Origin: CAIKZD01 sp041675165
GTDB taxonomy: Bacteria; Patescibacteriota; Minisyncoccia; Moranbacterales; UBA2206
Length of the DNA: 51,816 nucleotides
Reading direction: 5' to 3'
Assembly: GCA_041675165.1 (NCBI GenBank)
Contig: JBAYUI010000005.1
Span: 1 to 51,816 of the forward strand
The position numbers and the translations under genes were made by a program. This document shows positions 17,741 to 26,714 of this stretch, one piece after another. Each line of letters begins with the position of its first letter. Position 1 is the first letter of the stretch. A model generated the notes under the pieces. It was not told the DNA's origin. It did not search any database and saw nothing but the letters and a program-made list of their open reading frames with translations.

Positions 17741-18373
17741 TTAAGCGTAGGCTTCTTGGGAATGGCGCGCGGAAGCCTTTTCTTCGGCGGCGGCTTTTCT
17801 GTCGACGAGCAATAAAAAATAAATAATGAGCACGGTCAGAGTTTCAATGGGTAAGAGATCAATGCCGAAAATAAGTTCCATCGTGGTGCCGGACAAAAGG
17901 ATGAGCCAACTGCGGATGATTTTTTGTTGGTGCCGAGTGCTGGATCCGCCACCGAGCAGCATCATCATGGCGATAAAAATGGAACATAGGAATGTGAACA
18001 CGATTACGAGCGCATAACCGATGCCTGTCACTTCCATCAAATCAAAAATGTCTTTCAAAATGGCGGCGATGAGGGCGAGGGCGTAGGGCCAGTCTTTGAA
18101 AATATTGCCTTGGCGCATAACAGAGAACATCCCCCAGGGGGTAGCACTCTTAGCCAAGCCCTTTAGAGTTCCCATCGTTCTAGCTTGCTCACGAACCTTA
18201 TTCTGTACACCGGCATTGTTTTTAAATTTATTGATCTCTCTTCTGCCTGCCCATGCATCTTTTCCGGAATCATATTTTTTCAGTGTCTCATGCGCCGCTT
18301 CTTTTTTATCCGCGGCGCGCGCATCCAGAATAGCTTGTTTTTTTTGCGGGTCAAAGGCCATAAGGCGTATCAA
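17741..18373 (-). CDS. Membrane protein of unknown function in the T4SS operon
   Basis: 210 residues with an 80-residue charged N-terminal half (DARAADKKEAAHETLKKYD), then three to four hydrophobic helices (YALALIAAILKDIFDLMEV, GYALVIVFTFLCSIFIAMMM, WLILLSGTTMELIFGIDLL, VLIIYFLLLV) and a short charged tail. No family is recognised. Its start lies 5 bases from the stop of the VirB4-like gene, so it is tightly coupled to it. Small polytopic proteins in this position can act as VirB3 or VirB6-type channel partners, but sequence alone does not show this. Confidence 0.6.
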   Translation of the reverse strand: MIRLMAFDPQKKQAILDARAADKKEAAHETLKKYDSGKDAWAGRREINKFKNNAGVQNKVREQARTMGTLKGLAKSATPWGMFSVMRQGNIFKDWPYALALIAAILKDIFDLMEVTGIGYALVIVFTFLCSIFIAMMMLLGGGSSTRHQQKIIRSWLILLSGTTMELIFGIDLLPIETLTVLIIYFLLLVDRKAAAEEKASARHSQEAYA

Positions 18374-18378
18374 AAAAA

Positions 18379-20202
18379 TTATTCATCCTTAAATTCCTTC
18401 TTAGCTTGCTCGATTTTTTCCAACTGGGCCGGATCGGTGGTGATGACTTGATCTTCGGAATAGGAAGCGACTACTTTGATGGCTACGTGCTTGGCGCCGG
18501 CGAAAAAGATGCCTTCTCCAACGTTGGACTCCAGCAGTAAGAATTTTTCCTGTTCGGTCAAATAGAAAGTTTCGCTGATTACGTCTACTGAGGCAGGCGA
18601 TTGTTTCAAGAGGATCTGGATGGAAGAGTTGGTCACGATCGCTTTGCCATAACGGGAAGTGAGGAAGTCATTGACATCCTGAGTGATGGTGGTGAGTCCA
18701 GTATAATATTTTCGACAGCGCTTGGCAATTCCGAACATAAAAGAAGCGGCGTCCTCATATTTCATCATCACCCACGCTTCATCCACGATCACCAATCTTT
18801 TGGTGAGGTTGGAGCGCATCTCATTCCAGATGAATTGCATAATGATATACATCGCCACGGGCCGCAGCTCCTCTTCCATATCGCGGATATTGAAAACGGT
18901 CATCAGATTGTCCACGCCGACGTTGGATGTGTTGTTGAGAAAGCCTGAAAACACGCCTTCGGTATATTTTTCCATCCGGGTGGCTAGACTTTCTCCCCCA
19001 TCCATACTGCCCAAGACTTGGTAAAGATCGGACATTGTCGGATAGGCTTCTTTGGGAATGGCATTGAAGTTGTTTTCAGCGGTGATGTCTCGAATGGCAT
19101 AGGTTTCACGGATAGCGCGGTCAAGGATGGAATCTTCTTCCGGCGTGATGGAGCCCAGCATAATATGCAAAAGACCGAGGAGATTGGCGATATTGTTACG
19201 CAAAACATCTTCCGGATCTTCATCGCCATTTTCCTTGATGAGAGGCAGGTCGAACGGATTGATGTGGTTGTCAGAACTGAGGGAAATCTTTACGAAAGTA
19301 CCGCCGGCCGTTTCGCAAAGGTGCTGATATTCATTTTCCGGATCAATGATGATGATGCTGGTGCCGAGCATCAACATCCGCAGAGCTTCCATCTTCACGG
19401 TATAACTTTTTCCCGCGCCGGACTTGGCGAAAATGACCATATTGGCATTTTCCATCTCGAAACGATCGAAAATAACCAGACTGTTGTTGTGGCGGTTGAC
19501 GCCATAAAGGACGCCGGTGTCGCTGGAAAGGGTGGAAGAAACAAACGGAAAAGTCGTGGACAGTGGAGAGCTGTTCATCGAGGTTCCGATATCCAGCTCA
19601 TCATTGGCCAAGGGCAAGGTCGAATTGAAGCCTTGCTCTGCCTTGAAAATGGCGGGCTTTACATAGACCAATTGCGCTTCAAGGATGGATTCGATGGATT
19701 TGGTAATCTCGGAAATGTCTTTCTCGGTTTCTCCATAGGCGGTGATATACAGATCGAAGCGGAAGAATTTTTCCGTACCCTGTTGCAGATTGTCCCGCAG
19801 CGTATCGATGTCTTGCACGGCGGTTTCCAAGGCCGGATCGCGGACCATACCTTTTTCTTGGCCCATATGTATCTGGGATTCTATGCGGGTGGCATTCTTT
19901 TTGAGGTCTTTCAGGATCTCATAAGTTTCAATGGGGTGGATAAACATCGAAATATCGATCGGTAGGTCGATATTTATGATGGGCGAAAACCAATTGCTAT
20001 GCAGGAAGCGAGGATAAGCCACGATGAAGATGGTCTTGGCCAAGGTTTCTCCTACGCGGATATACCCAGGGGTTATCTTTATCGCCGCGGGAGCGATAAG
20101 ATCGTTCAGTTGAGCGACGCCTTCCTGATAATATTTTTCTGACGCGAGGACTTCATCGGAAGGGACCGCGTCAGCGGTGTTTTTTTTGAATGGGTTCAAC
20201 AT
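18379..20202 (-). CDS. virB4: VirB4-family T4SS ATPase
   Basis: 607-residue AAA+/HerA-FtsK-like ATPase that energises assembly and transport by type IV secretion systems at the cytoplasmic membrane. Walker A is at about 259-267 (AKSGAGKSY), followed by IIIIDPENEYQHL, a signature of VirB4/TraC/HerA proteins. Walker B is KRLVIVDEAWVMM, followed by TQDVNDFL and GKAIVTNSSIQILLKQ. The N-terminal 230 residues are a VirB4 N-domain remnant. The family usually has about 800 residues; here the extra N-terminal part is a separate upstream gene (20222-20911), so the protein is split. No Cys-rich or transmembrane part is present. Confidence 0.92.
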   Translation of the reverse strand: MLNPFKKNTADAVPSDEVLASEKYYQEGVAQLNDLIAPAAIKITPGYIRVGETLAKTIFIVAYPRFLHSNWFSPIINIDLPIDISMFIHPIETYEILKDLKKNATRIESQIHMGQEKGMVRDPALETAVQDIDTLRDNLQQGTEKFFRFDLYITAYGETEKDISEITKSIESILEAQLVYVKPAIFKAEQGFNSTLPLANDELDIGTSMNSSPLSTTFPFVSSTLSSDTGVLYGVNRHNNSLVIFDRFEMENANMVIFAKSGAGKSYTVKMEALRMLMLGTSIIIIDPENEYQHLCETAGGTFVKISLSSDNHINPFDLPLIKENGDEDPEDVLRNNIANLLGLLHIMLGSITPEEDSILDRAIRETYAIRDITAENNFNAIPKEAYPTMSDLYQVLGSMDGGESLATRMEKYTEGVFSGFLNNTSNVGVDNLMTVFNIRDMEEELRPVAMYIIMQFIWNEMRSNLTKRLVIVDEAWVMMKYEDAASFMFGIAKRCRKYYTGLTTITQDVNDFLTSRYGKAIVTNSSIQILLKQSPASVDVISETFYLTEQEKFLLLESNVGEGIFFAGAKHVAIKVVASYSEDQVITTDPAQLEKIEQAKKEFKDE

Positions 20203-20221
20203 AAATAAATTTGGCTATGGT

Positions 20222-20911
20222 TTAATGCGAAAGTTCCAATTGTTTGGTGTCGGCAATCTCGATGGCATTGAAGGCGCCGGGATTGTAGGAGTCATACAAG
20301 AGTTCTATGAGTTCTTCCGTCTTGAGCGGAGCGATACGCAGGCCGATGCCGGAGAGGGCGAAAATGACATGGTCCACCCGTTGCATAAGCTGGTTCTTGT
20401 AGGTTTCAAAATTCTCTCTTTTGTCGAGGATATTTTTTTGCGGATTGATGAGACTTGTGAGATTGCTGAAAAAATTCTTATTCTGATTCTCGATCGGAGA
20501 AAACGGGACGATGATATAGAATTTCTTTTCCATAATATTGGAAACGGAAACCAATTGATCGATGAAAGCTCGATATTCATAAAGCTGCATCCGGAGAAGT
20601 TCGCTGGGCTGTCCCTTTTCTTTTTCTTCCAAGAAATCCAAATAATTCCGCATATTCAGTTTTCTCGAACTGATGAGGATCTGGATGGGAAAGTCGACGG
20701 AATTCAAAAAGCTTTGGTATTTGCCGATGATCGCCTCTTGCTCCTCGGTCGATTTCAGGTCAAAATTGATGGCGGAAACAGCCAAAATGGAACGGAGAGC
20801 TCCGGATTTCAGGATGATCACATCTTCTTTGACTTCGGTGACGGCGAGAAATTTTTGAGTGGGAGAAGTGGTTCTTTTCCCGCCTAATTTATCCGAATGA
20901 AGCGTTTCCAT
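20222..20911 (-). CDS. TraC/VirB4 N-terminal-like protein (split VirB4 partner)
   Basis: 229-residue soluble protein resembling the N-terminal domain of TraC/TrsE-type VirB4 proteins: TQKFLAVTEVKEDVIILKSG, ALRSILAVSAINFDLKSTEEQ and FPIQILISSRKLNMRNYLDF. It has no Walker motifs. It lies 19 bases upstream of the ATPase gene, so the two products could reconstitute one VirB4-like unit. In conjugative elements of Gram-positive bacteria PrgI and a TraC-like protein are also adjacent, as here (PrgI gene upstream at 20939). The family match is by pattern and moderately sure. Confidence 0.75.
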   Translation of the reverse strand: METLHSDKLGGKRTTSPTQKFLAVTEVKEDVIILKSGALRSILAVSAINFDLKSTEEQEAIIGKYQSFLNSVDFPIQILISSRKLNMRNYLDFLEEKEKGQPSELLRMQLYEYRAFIDQLVSVSNIMEKKFYIIVPFSPIENQNKNFFSNLTSLINPQKNILDKRENFETYKNQLMQRVDHVIFALSGIGLRIAPLKTEELIELLYDSYNPGAFNAIEIADTKQLELSH

Positions 20912-20938
20912 AAATAATTTTTTTAGTATGTTTATTAT

Positions 20939-21349
20939 CTAGACCCAATGTTCGCTATTCCGATCCAATATCTTTGAAATATCTTTTATCTTCTGATTGC
21001 TGATCGGTTTTCGCTTAGAAACAATATCTTCTTTTTTGACAACAGGCTTCTGTACAATTTTTATATTATCATAATTCCTTTTCCAGATATAGACCTTGGG
21101 ATTGAAAGCGAAAAAAACGGAGGAGAGCAAAAACTTCAAGAGCGGCTGGTTGTACGGCCGGTAGAAAGCCAGTGAACCGAAAATGCCTCCGACGAAAATG
21201 GCCGTGACGATGAAAGAGGACAGATCGAGCGTATTCCAAGCGATGAGGAGCAACACGCCGCCGGTGGCCAACCAGCCGAGCTGTTTGGCGGTCAGTGGGC
21301 CGACAATCTTGTCTTCGGTGTCGATGAATTGTGGGACATTGGAAAACAT
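20939..21349 (-). CDS. PrgI-family T4SS membrane protein
   Basis: 136 residues: short N-terminus FSNVPQFIDTEDKIVGPLT, two membrane helices (LGWLATGGVLLLIAWNTL and FIVTAIFVGGIFGSLAFY), then YNQPLLKFLLSSVFFAFNPKVYIWKR and a basic cytoplasmic tail. This pattern (VPxxI-x-E-x-K-hhGPLT followed by two helices and KxYxWKR) is that of PrgI/TrsC proteins, the VirB3-like partner of VirB4 in Gram-positive-type T4SSs. The location directly upstream of the split VirB4 genes agrees. Confidence 0.88.
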   Translation of the reverse strand: MFSNVPQFIDTEDKIVGPLTAKQLGWLATGGVLLLIAWNTLDLSSFIVTAIFVGGIFGSLAFYRPYNQPLLKFLLSSVFFAFNPKVYIWKRNYDNIKIVQKPVVKKEDIVSKRKPISNQKIKDISKILDRNSEHWV

Positions 21350-21379
21350 AGGAAGCAGGATTAAATTTTTTTAGTCTGA

Positions 21380-22639
21380 CTATTTCTCTTTGAGGTTGAC
21401 CACGTTTTTAGGCAACGGAAAATTATTGGCATTGTCTTTGCCACGGAAATTTCTCGGGATGATTTTCAACGGACTGGGGGTTTTTGTTTCGGGGATTTCT
21501 TTTGGGACTGTTGGTATGCTAGCAGTCGAGCGTTTTTCAAAAGGGAGTTTTTGCGGCGAAGTGAATTGCAGGTTTATTTTTGTGGGAAATGCTTTTCGGG
21601 CCGATGGTAAGATCGGATTGTTCGGTCTGTCAGTCAATTTTTTCTCAGCCGTGTCGGAAGGTGCGGGCAGATTTTTTCGAGCAATGATGAAAGTTCCGGA
21701 AGGAGCCGGTGTCGTAGTTGATTTCAGCACAATAGAATTTTTTTGCGGAGAAAAATTGGCTGAGTGCGCTCTTTGTAGGAGGCCGCTGCCTTTTCTGGGA
21801 GAAGGGGCGGTTGGATAGTCGGGTTTTTTCTCCGGCTCTGATGGAATCGGGTCAGAGAAAGCGCGACGAGGTGTTTCCGGTGCCGGTTTTTTTTCCATGA
21901 CGAGGCGGGGAAAGATGACTTGTTTCAGGGTCGTGTTTATCTCAATCGACTCATTGGTGTCAAAAGCTCGGAGGATGTGACTGAGATTGTTTTGATCTTG
22001 GCGGTTCAGATTGCGGGTGTTTTTGTTCTGGAAAAGATAGGTCCCGCGGGCGGCTGAGTCGTGCGGATCAAAACCCATCGTGAAAGTGTAATCCGCGATC
22101 CAGTTCTTGATCGAGGGACGTGCCGGTTCGGGAAAGCGGTTGAGCAGGATGCGATTGCTCGTGACCAGCTGTTCGCCCACTTCTGGATATTTCTGCAAGG
22201 CGGCGGGAAGGGAAAGTTTTTCTGTCTTGGCCTGATTCTCTATCTCTTGTGAATTGTCATTGATGATTCTTTGAAAAACAGCGCGAGTTATTTCTTGAGC
22301 CTTGACCATATCGGTCGGAATTTCTTTGGCCAGATAATTGATAAAATCTTCTTTGCTCAATTCGGAAAAATAATAACTGCGAATGGCGCGAGAAATATCG
22401 GCTAATTGCAAGAGAGTTAAATCATAGCTCTGTCCGATTTTTTTAATTTCATCAGAAGTTTGTGGTGAAACCATTTTATCTTTTATATCTTCGGATAAGG
22501 TTAAGAATTTTTCTTGGATTTTGTAAATTTGATCAGATTTTTCATCAGCTGGATTTTTGGTAACAGAAACAGAAAGTGCGTTGGTGCAACGTGCTTTTTG
22601 TAAATTACTAATAATCTCTTCTATTTTTTGCTCACTCAT
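21380..22639 (-). CDS. Hypothetical cytoplasmic protein in the T4SS operon
   Basis: 419 residues without signal peptide or membrane helices. The first 265 are helical and charged (EEIISNLQKARC, QEIENQAKTEKLSLPAAL). The last 150 are Pro/Ser/Lys-rich and probably disordered, with recurring patches such as PSPRKGSGL, SPQKNSIVL, PSARKAFPTK and SPLKIIPRNFRG. I do not recognise the family. It is 5 bases from the VirB6-like gene upstream and 30 bases from prgI downstream. A basic disordered tail next to secretion genes could hold a substrate or assembly role, but this is inference. Confidence 0.6.
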   Translation of the reverse strand: MSEQKIEEIISNLQKARCTNALSVSVTKNPADEKSDQIYKIQEKFLTLSEDIKDKMVSPQTSDEIKKIGQSYDLTLLQLADISRAIRSYYFSELSKEDFINYLAKEIPTDMVKAQEITRAVFQRIINDNSQEIENQAKTEKLSLPAALQKYPEVGEQLVTSNRILLNRFPEPARPSIKNWIADYTFTMGFDPHDSAARGTYLFQNKNTRNLNRQDQNNLSHILRAFDTNESIEINTTLKQVIFPRLVMEKKPAPETPRRAFSDPIPSEPEKKPDYPTAPSPRKGSGLLQRAHSANFSPQKNSIVLKSTTTPAPSGTFIIARKNLPAPSDTAEKKLTDRPNNPILPSARKAFPTKINLQFTSPQKLPFEKRSTASIPTVPKEIPETKTPSPLKIIPRNFRGKDNANNFPLPKNVVNLKEK

Positions 22640-22644
22640 CGTTA

Positions 22645-24519
22645 TTAAATTATTAATACTCCAGCTAAGTCATTTATAGCTTTTCTGTTTGCAGGGCTAA
22701 TTCTTTTTTGTAATTCTGCTTTAGCAGGTGTAGCCAGTCCATTAATGGCTAACGTCATAGCTCTGATGACTCTCCTCCTGTCTGGGCCAGCTGGCATTTT
22801 AGTGTCAACTCCAACCCAATCTTGCTCGGCAAGTTTTTCTGCTGTCAGTTTGCCTATTTCCTTTTCAGCCACGTCATTTTGTATTTGAATAGGTGTCCAT
22901 AAGGGATTTGCTTTGGCGGTGTCCGTATATTCTTTAGAGTTGGTGTTATTGGCTTTGTTTATTGCCACTATATGCGCATTGTTTTGTTTAACCTTGGTAT
23001 CGATCTCGCCCTTTAGATTGGAATCTTTATTTTTATTTACAAAAGCATTGTATGTCTTTTGATCCATTCTTTTATCCTCAGCCAATCTGTAAGCGGCTGC
23101 AGCATCTCCTCCAATTGCTCTATTGATAAGCATCTTTTCGTCCGCATTTTCTTTTTTGTATTCTTCTGCTCGTTTTTTCATATCTTGAGCTGCGGCACCC
23201 TTAACTCTAAACACTTTGCCAGCCCACCAAGCTTCCGAGGCTTCCGTTTTCTCTGAACCGCGTAATCCAGGGATTTTTCCAAAAAACATTGGCGCACCTT
23301 TCTTACCATAATAATCCTTGGCTTTTTTGACTCCTCCAGGGACGCCTGTCGCTTTGAAAATGGAATTAGGTGCCCATTTCATAAACTTTTGTCCCCGCCC
23401 AATGACTGCGCTAGCACCCGTGAGGCTCATTGATTGTGCGAAAATGATGCCGGCCCACAGGATGATGATGGGGATGCTAAAAAAGGAAAAAGCCGCCAGA
23501 AGCGATGGGTCGGTTGATTGCTGTCCGGCAACAGTCTTCATGCTGGCCATACCGGATTTGCTGATAGCTCCCATCATTTTAATAGCCACGCCCAGCATAA
23601 AAATCATTACGGGTCCAAAAAAGGCGTATTTGAAAAGACTGTCCCACCATTTGCTGGCATAGGAAGCGGAAAAAGGAATGATGGAGCCGGTGAAGGCTAT
23701 TGAAGAAAAAATGATCAAAATAGCCAGGGCAACAGTCCGTATTACAAAAAGTCCGGCGATAATGAGAAGAGTGATTGCTAGAATCCAGGCAAAAACTATT
23801 GCAGCTAATAAGTAGGAAATGTCGGTTGTTGCTGGATGAATGATGCTTGATAGCTGTGAACTGTCTGCAATGCTGGGGAATGCGCCGTTCACATTGCTTA
23901 TTCCGAGGCCGCTAGTATTTATGAGGTAATACATCAGGGAATTGGAAAAGTCGATAATAAAACGAGTGATAGGAAAGCTAAAATTAACCAAAAGTGCCAT
24001 TAGCACCAAGGTTTTTAGCAGGCCTTTGTAACTATACTTGTCCACTTGGAAAACTGTCGAAAAAGCGGAAAAGAGTAAGACTAAAATAAAGGCGATGTTG
24101 AGGGTATCACGTACCAGAGCCCAGGTTGTGTAGATGATGTCATTGTTTATGACACTGTTCATATTTGCAGGATCGACTACCCAATTGAAAATGGAAGTAG
24201 CTACTCGGATAAGAAGTCCCATAAAAGCCAGAACTTCTTTTAAAAGAAATACTATAAATCCCCCGCTTTTTCCGATGGTATCGGTGTCGCTTTTTTTAGT
24301 TTTATTGCTTCCGATAATAGTATCTCCAAATGTATCGCCAGAATAAGCTGGAGTATCATCGGAGTTTGTGGTGGTAGTGGTTGTGTTTTGGGCTGAGGCG
24401 ATGTGTCCAAACAAAGAAGAATTGTTTAATCCAAAACCACCCGCAACTAAGAGGAGAAAAAATAGGCTGAATAAAAACTTTTGTTTTTTTGTTTTGATGC
24501 GGTTCATTAGATGAGTCAA
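22645..24519 (-). CDS. VirB6/TrbL-family T4SS channel protein
   Basis: 624 residues. It has a signal-like hydrophobic N-terminus (16-42), a Thr/Asp/Asn-rich exposed stretch, then about seven membrane helices between 85 and 375, including FIVFLLKEVLAFMGLLIRV, FILVLLFSAFSTVFQV and WILAITLLIIAGLFVIRTVA. The last 230 residues are cytoplasmic, charged and helix-rich (Ala/Lys/Asp). This layout, with the RTVALAILIIFSSIAF segment, is that of VirB6/TrbL proteins annotated in Patescibacterial T4SS loci. It would form the membrane channel next to VirB4. It lies 30 bases from the upstream gene and 5 from the next. Confidence 0.82.
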   Translation of the reverse strand: MTHLMNRIKTKKQKFLFSLFFLLLVAGGFGLNNSSLFGHIASAQNTTTTTTNSDDTPAYSGDTFGDTIIGSNKTKKSDTDTIGKSGGFIVFLLKEVLAFMGLLIRVATSIFNWVVDPANMNSVINNDIIYTTWALVRDTLNIAFILVLLFSAFSTVFQVDKYSYKGLLKTLVLMALLVNFSFPITRFIIDFSNSLMYYLINTSGLGISNVNGAFPSIADSSQLSSIIHPATTDISYLLAAIVFAWILAITLLIIAGLFVIRTVALAILIIFSSIAFTGSIIPFSASYASKWWDSLFKYAFFGPVMIFMLGVAIKMMGAISKSGMASMKTVAGQQSTDPSLLAAFSFFSIPIIILWAGIIFAQSMSLTGASAVIGRGQKFMKWAPNSIFKATGVPGGVKKAKDYYGKKGAPMFFGKIPGLRGSEKTEASEAWWAGKVFRVKGAAAQDMKKRAEEYKKENADEKMLINRAIGGDAAAAYRLAEDKRMDQKTYNAFVNKNKDSNLKGEIDTKVKQNNAHIVAINKANNTNSKEYTDTAKANPLWTPIQIQNDVAEKEIGKLTAEKLAEQDWVGVDTKMPAGPDRRRVIRAMTLAINGLATPAKAELQKRISPANRKAINDLAGVLII

Positions 24520-24549
24520 TGTTTCAAATTTTCTAAAATGTCCATCTTC

Positions 24550-25503
24550 CTAGTTGCCAAACAGCACCCCAGGGCCATTGTTGGCAATGGAATCATTGGT
24601 GCCTGAATCCAGTTTATTTTGGGAACTGTCTTCGTTCTGGACGCTTTTTTGGATGCCATCAAAACCCTTCTGGATGGCCTTGGTGATCATTTGGGAAACG
24701 ACGGAAGAGATCACTTCCGGAATGCTTTGGGCTGAGGCAATGACATTATTGCCGATATTTTCAACATTAGCCACGCTGTCCTTGGTCAAACTGCCGGGGT
24801 AGGTGACGGTTTCATCGTCGCCGGTACCGCTGGAAGTGCCCTTGAAACCTTGATAGGCGATGGCGCGCGTTTGCTGCATAAGAGTCTGTTCGTCCAATTT
24901 TCTCTGATAGGCATTTTGAAAAGCGATATCAGCAGCCCAAGGATTATTAACTCCGGACAGATAGAGTTCGAGATTTTTGAAATTGCCGGAATTAAACATT
25001 TTAGAAGGGTCGCTTTGATAGGTCATTTGAGGGATCTTGCCCCGTTGGGTCATATTGTTTTTTTCCATCTGCACGATGGAGCTGGCATAATTGCCGGCAC
25101 CGGAAAAGCCTTCGGAGGAATAGCCGCTGGAACTGCCTCGCCCACCGGTCATTTTGGTCAAGTAACTGTTCATATAGGTGTCAGTGCTGTTTTGCGGCTG
25201 GATGACCAGATAATCTCTCCAATCAGTGATGAAAGCGGCGCCATCCCCGCCCGACCCATTGCCGCTGACCAGAGAATCGATTTGGCTGTTTAGCATTTTG
25301 ACGGCCGCTTGTTTGGCCGCGCCCATAATGATGCCCTGGATAGTTTGGTAGATGGTATCCAACATACGTTGGATGGGCGGATCCACTCCCGGCCAAAAAG
25401 CTGCTTGGGTTTTGGCCGGACAAGAAAAGAACATCAGCGAAAAGAGGGCGATGGTGAAAATTGTCGAGATGTTTTTGGCAAGTTTATTTTTGTGCTGTGG
25501 CAT
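24550..25503 (-). CDS. Secreted hypothetical protein of the T4SS operon
   Basis: 317 residues with a signal peptide (IFTIALFSLMFFSCPAKTQA, cleavage near residue 34). The mature part begins PGVDPPIQRMLDTIYQTIQG, is helix-prone and rich in Gln, Ser, Asn and Met, and has a Gly/Ser patch (GGRGSSSGYSSEGFSGAG). The helical secreted character and the place beside the VirB6-like gene resemble VirB5/TrbJ-type proteins, but I see no diagnostic motif. The residue after the signal is not a lipobox cysteine in a clear context. Treat as unknown secreted T4SS component. Confidence 0.62.
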   Translation of the reverse strand: MPQHKNKLAKNISTIFTIALFSLMFFSCPAKTQAAFWPGVDPPIQRMLDTIYQTIQGIIMGAAKQAAVKMLNSQIDSLVSGNGSGGDGAAFITDWRDYLVIQPQNSTDTYMNSYLTKMTGGRGSSSGYSSEGFSGAGNYASSIVQMEKNNMTQRGKIPQMTYQSDPSKMFNSGNFKNLELYLSGVNNPWAADIAFQNAYQRKLDEQTLMQQTRAIAYQGFKGTSSGTGDDETVTYPGSLTKDSVANVENIGNNVIASAQSIPEVISSVVSQMITKAIQKGFDGIQKSVQNEDSSQNKLDSGTNDSIANNGPGVLFGN

Positions 25504-25521
25504 TGGAATTTGAGAGCTGAA

Positions 25522-26607
25522 TTAGTTTTCTTCGTCAGTGGCTGTGGTTGAACCGGTTTTGGAACTTTTTGAAACTGAGGTTGAAAGGTCATTGAGAGCA
25601 TCAATGCTAGGTAGATCGATGCCCATACTTTTCGCCCTAGCTTGGATATCGTCGTAACTGACATCATATTTGTCCAATTCGCCCTGAGCGTCAGACGCAA
25701 AACTGGAAAGGCTTTGTATGAAGGCCCCGATTTTGGAATAGTTGACGATATTGGCCATCGGATCATTCGGGTTGGCCTTGATGGAATCTTTCAAATCTTT
25801 GGCATAAGTGGCGTATTGCATCGCTTTTATATGCAGGTCGACCAGATCTTCCGGTACTTCCATCTCTTGCAATTGGCCCAAGATCGCTTCTCCGCTGGTG
25901 CTCAAATTATTAAGAGCTGTAGGATCTTGGGAGGAGAGGGAATAAAGGATCTGTTGGGCGGTTTGGCTGGCGGCTGAAGTGATGTCCGAAGCGGAGGTGA
26001 TGGGGACGGAAGAATTGCTGGTGAAAATATATATGACAGACGTGATATAATCGAAAAAATCTTCTTTTTTCTTCTCTTCGGCCGTAGATTTGCTGTAATT
26101 CTGTTTCTTGGTATGGATAGTGGCGGGATCTATTTGCGGAAGAGTGACCGAGGTGTCCTTGGAATCGAGCGCGTCATTGACGATTTTCTGGATCTCATCG
26201 GAAGAAGTTTGCGGATTGTTCGGGTCAGTCTTTTTGGCCAAGCCGGAGATTTTTTGGGCTAATTGCGCGGTCATATTGGCGGAAGGTTCCGCCGTGACTG
26301 TCGAGTTGTTTTTGGTTACGTCCGGTCCAGTGTTTCCCGTAAGCTTATCCCCAGGGGCGGGCTTCAGGGGGTCGTAGCCGGCCCGCACTTCCGCTCCATC
26401 CGAGTAGCTGTCTCCGTCGGTATCAGGTTTTCGCGGATCCGTGCCGTAAAGTTTTTCTTCTGCGTCCGTCAATCCGTCTTGGTCGGAATCAAGAAGGATA
26501 TTGTTCGTGGTGATGGAAGACTCTTGGGCGGCCACAAAAAAAGCGAAGCTCGACAAAAGCAAGGCCATAAGGATGAGCGTGGATAGATTGACGTTGCGTA
26601 GTTTCAT
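25522..26607 (-). CDS. Secreted protein with thrombospondin type-3 calcium-binding repeats
   Basis: 361 residues. The signal peptide is about 8-27 (LILMALLLSSFAFFVAAQ). Two TSP3-type repeats follow at about 39-76: DSDQDGLTDAEEKLYGTDP and DTDGDSYSDGAEVRAGYDP, each with the DxDxDGxxD calcium ligand pattern. The remaining 270 residues are a helical extracytoplasmic region without recognised motif. It is the first gene of the minus-strand T4SS-like operon, right behind the predicted promoter. TSP3 modules in secreted proteins of Patescibacteria usually mark calcium-stabilised surface proteins, so it may be an exposed part of the machine. Confidence 0.78.
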   Translation of the reverse strand: MKLRNVNLSTLILMALLLSSFAFFVAAQESSITTNNILLDSDQDGLTDAEEKLYGTDPRKPDTDGDSYSDGAEVRAGYDPLKPAPGDKLTGNTGPDVTKNNSTVTAEPSANMTAQLAQKISGLAKKTDPNNPQTSSDEIQKIVNDALDSKDTSVTLPQIDPATIHTKKQNYSKSTAEEKKKEDFFDYITSVIYIFTSNSSVPITSASDITSAASQTAQQILYSLSSQDPTALNNLSTSGEAILGQLQEMEVPEDLVDLHIKAMQYATYAKDLKDSIKANPNDPMANIVNYSKIGAFIQSLSSFASDAQGELDKYDVSYDDIQARAKSMGIDLPSIDALNDLSTSVSKSSKTGSTTATDEEN

Positions 26608-26679
26608 TCAAGATAGGCTTTAGCGGATACAAAATTTTTCTGTCGAATTCAAAAAAATTCAAACAGTTTCTTCGTTCGA

Positions 26680-26685
26680 ATTATA
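26680..26685 (-). promoter_or_regulatory. Extended -10 promoter of the T4SS operon
   Basis: On the minus strand TGGTATAAT (TGn plus a perfect -10) occurs, with no good -35 in front, so an extended -10 promoter is likely. The start point is estimated near 26673, about 66 bases before the first gene of the operon. Confidence 0.55.
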
Positions 26686-26714
26686 CCACAAATAATTAAA
26701 TTTCAGTAGTTGGG

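Noticed and set aside
19018..19965. 315-residue ORF antisense to virB4
   Set aside because: Covers the well-supported VirB4 gene on the opposite strand and shows no family motifs.
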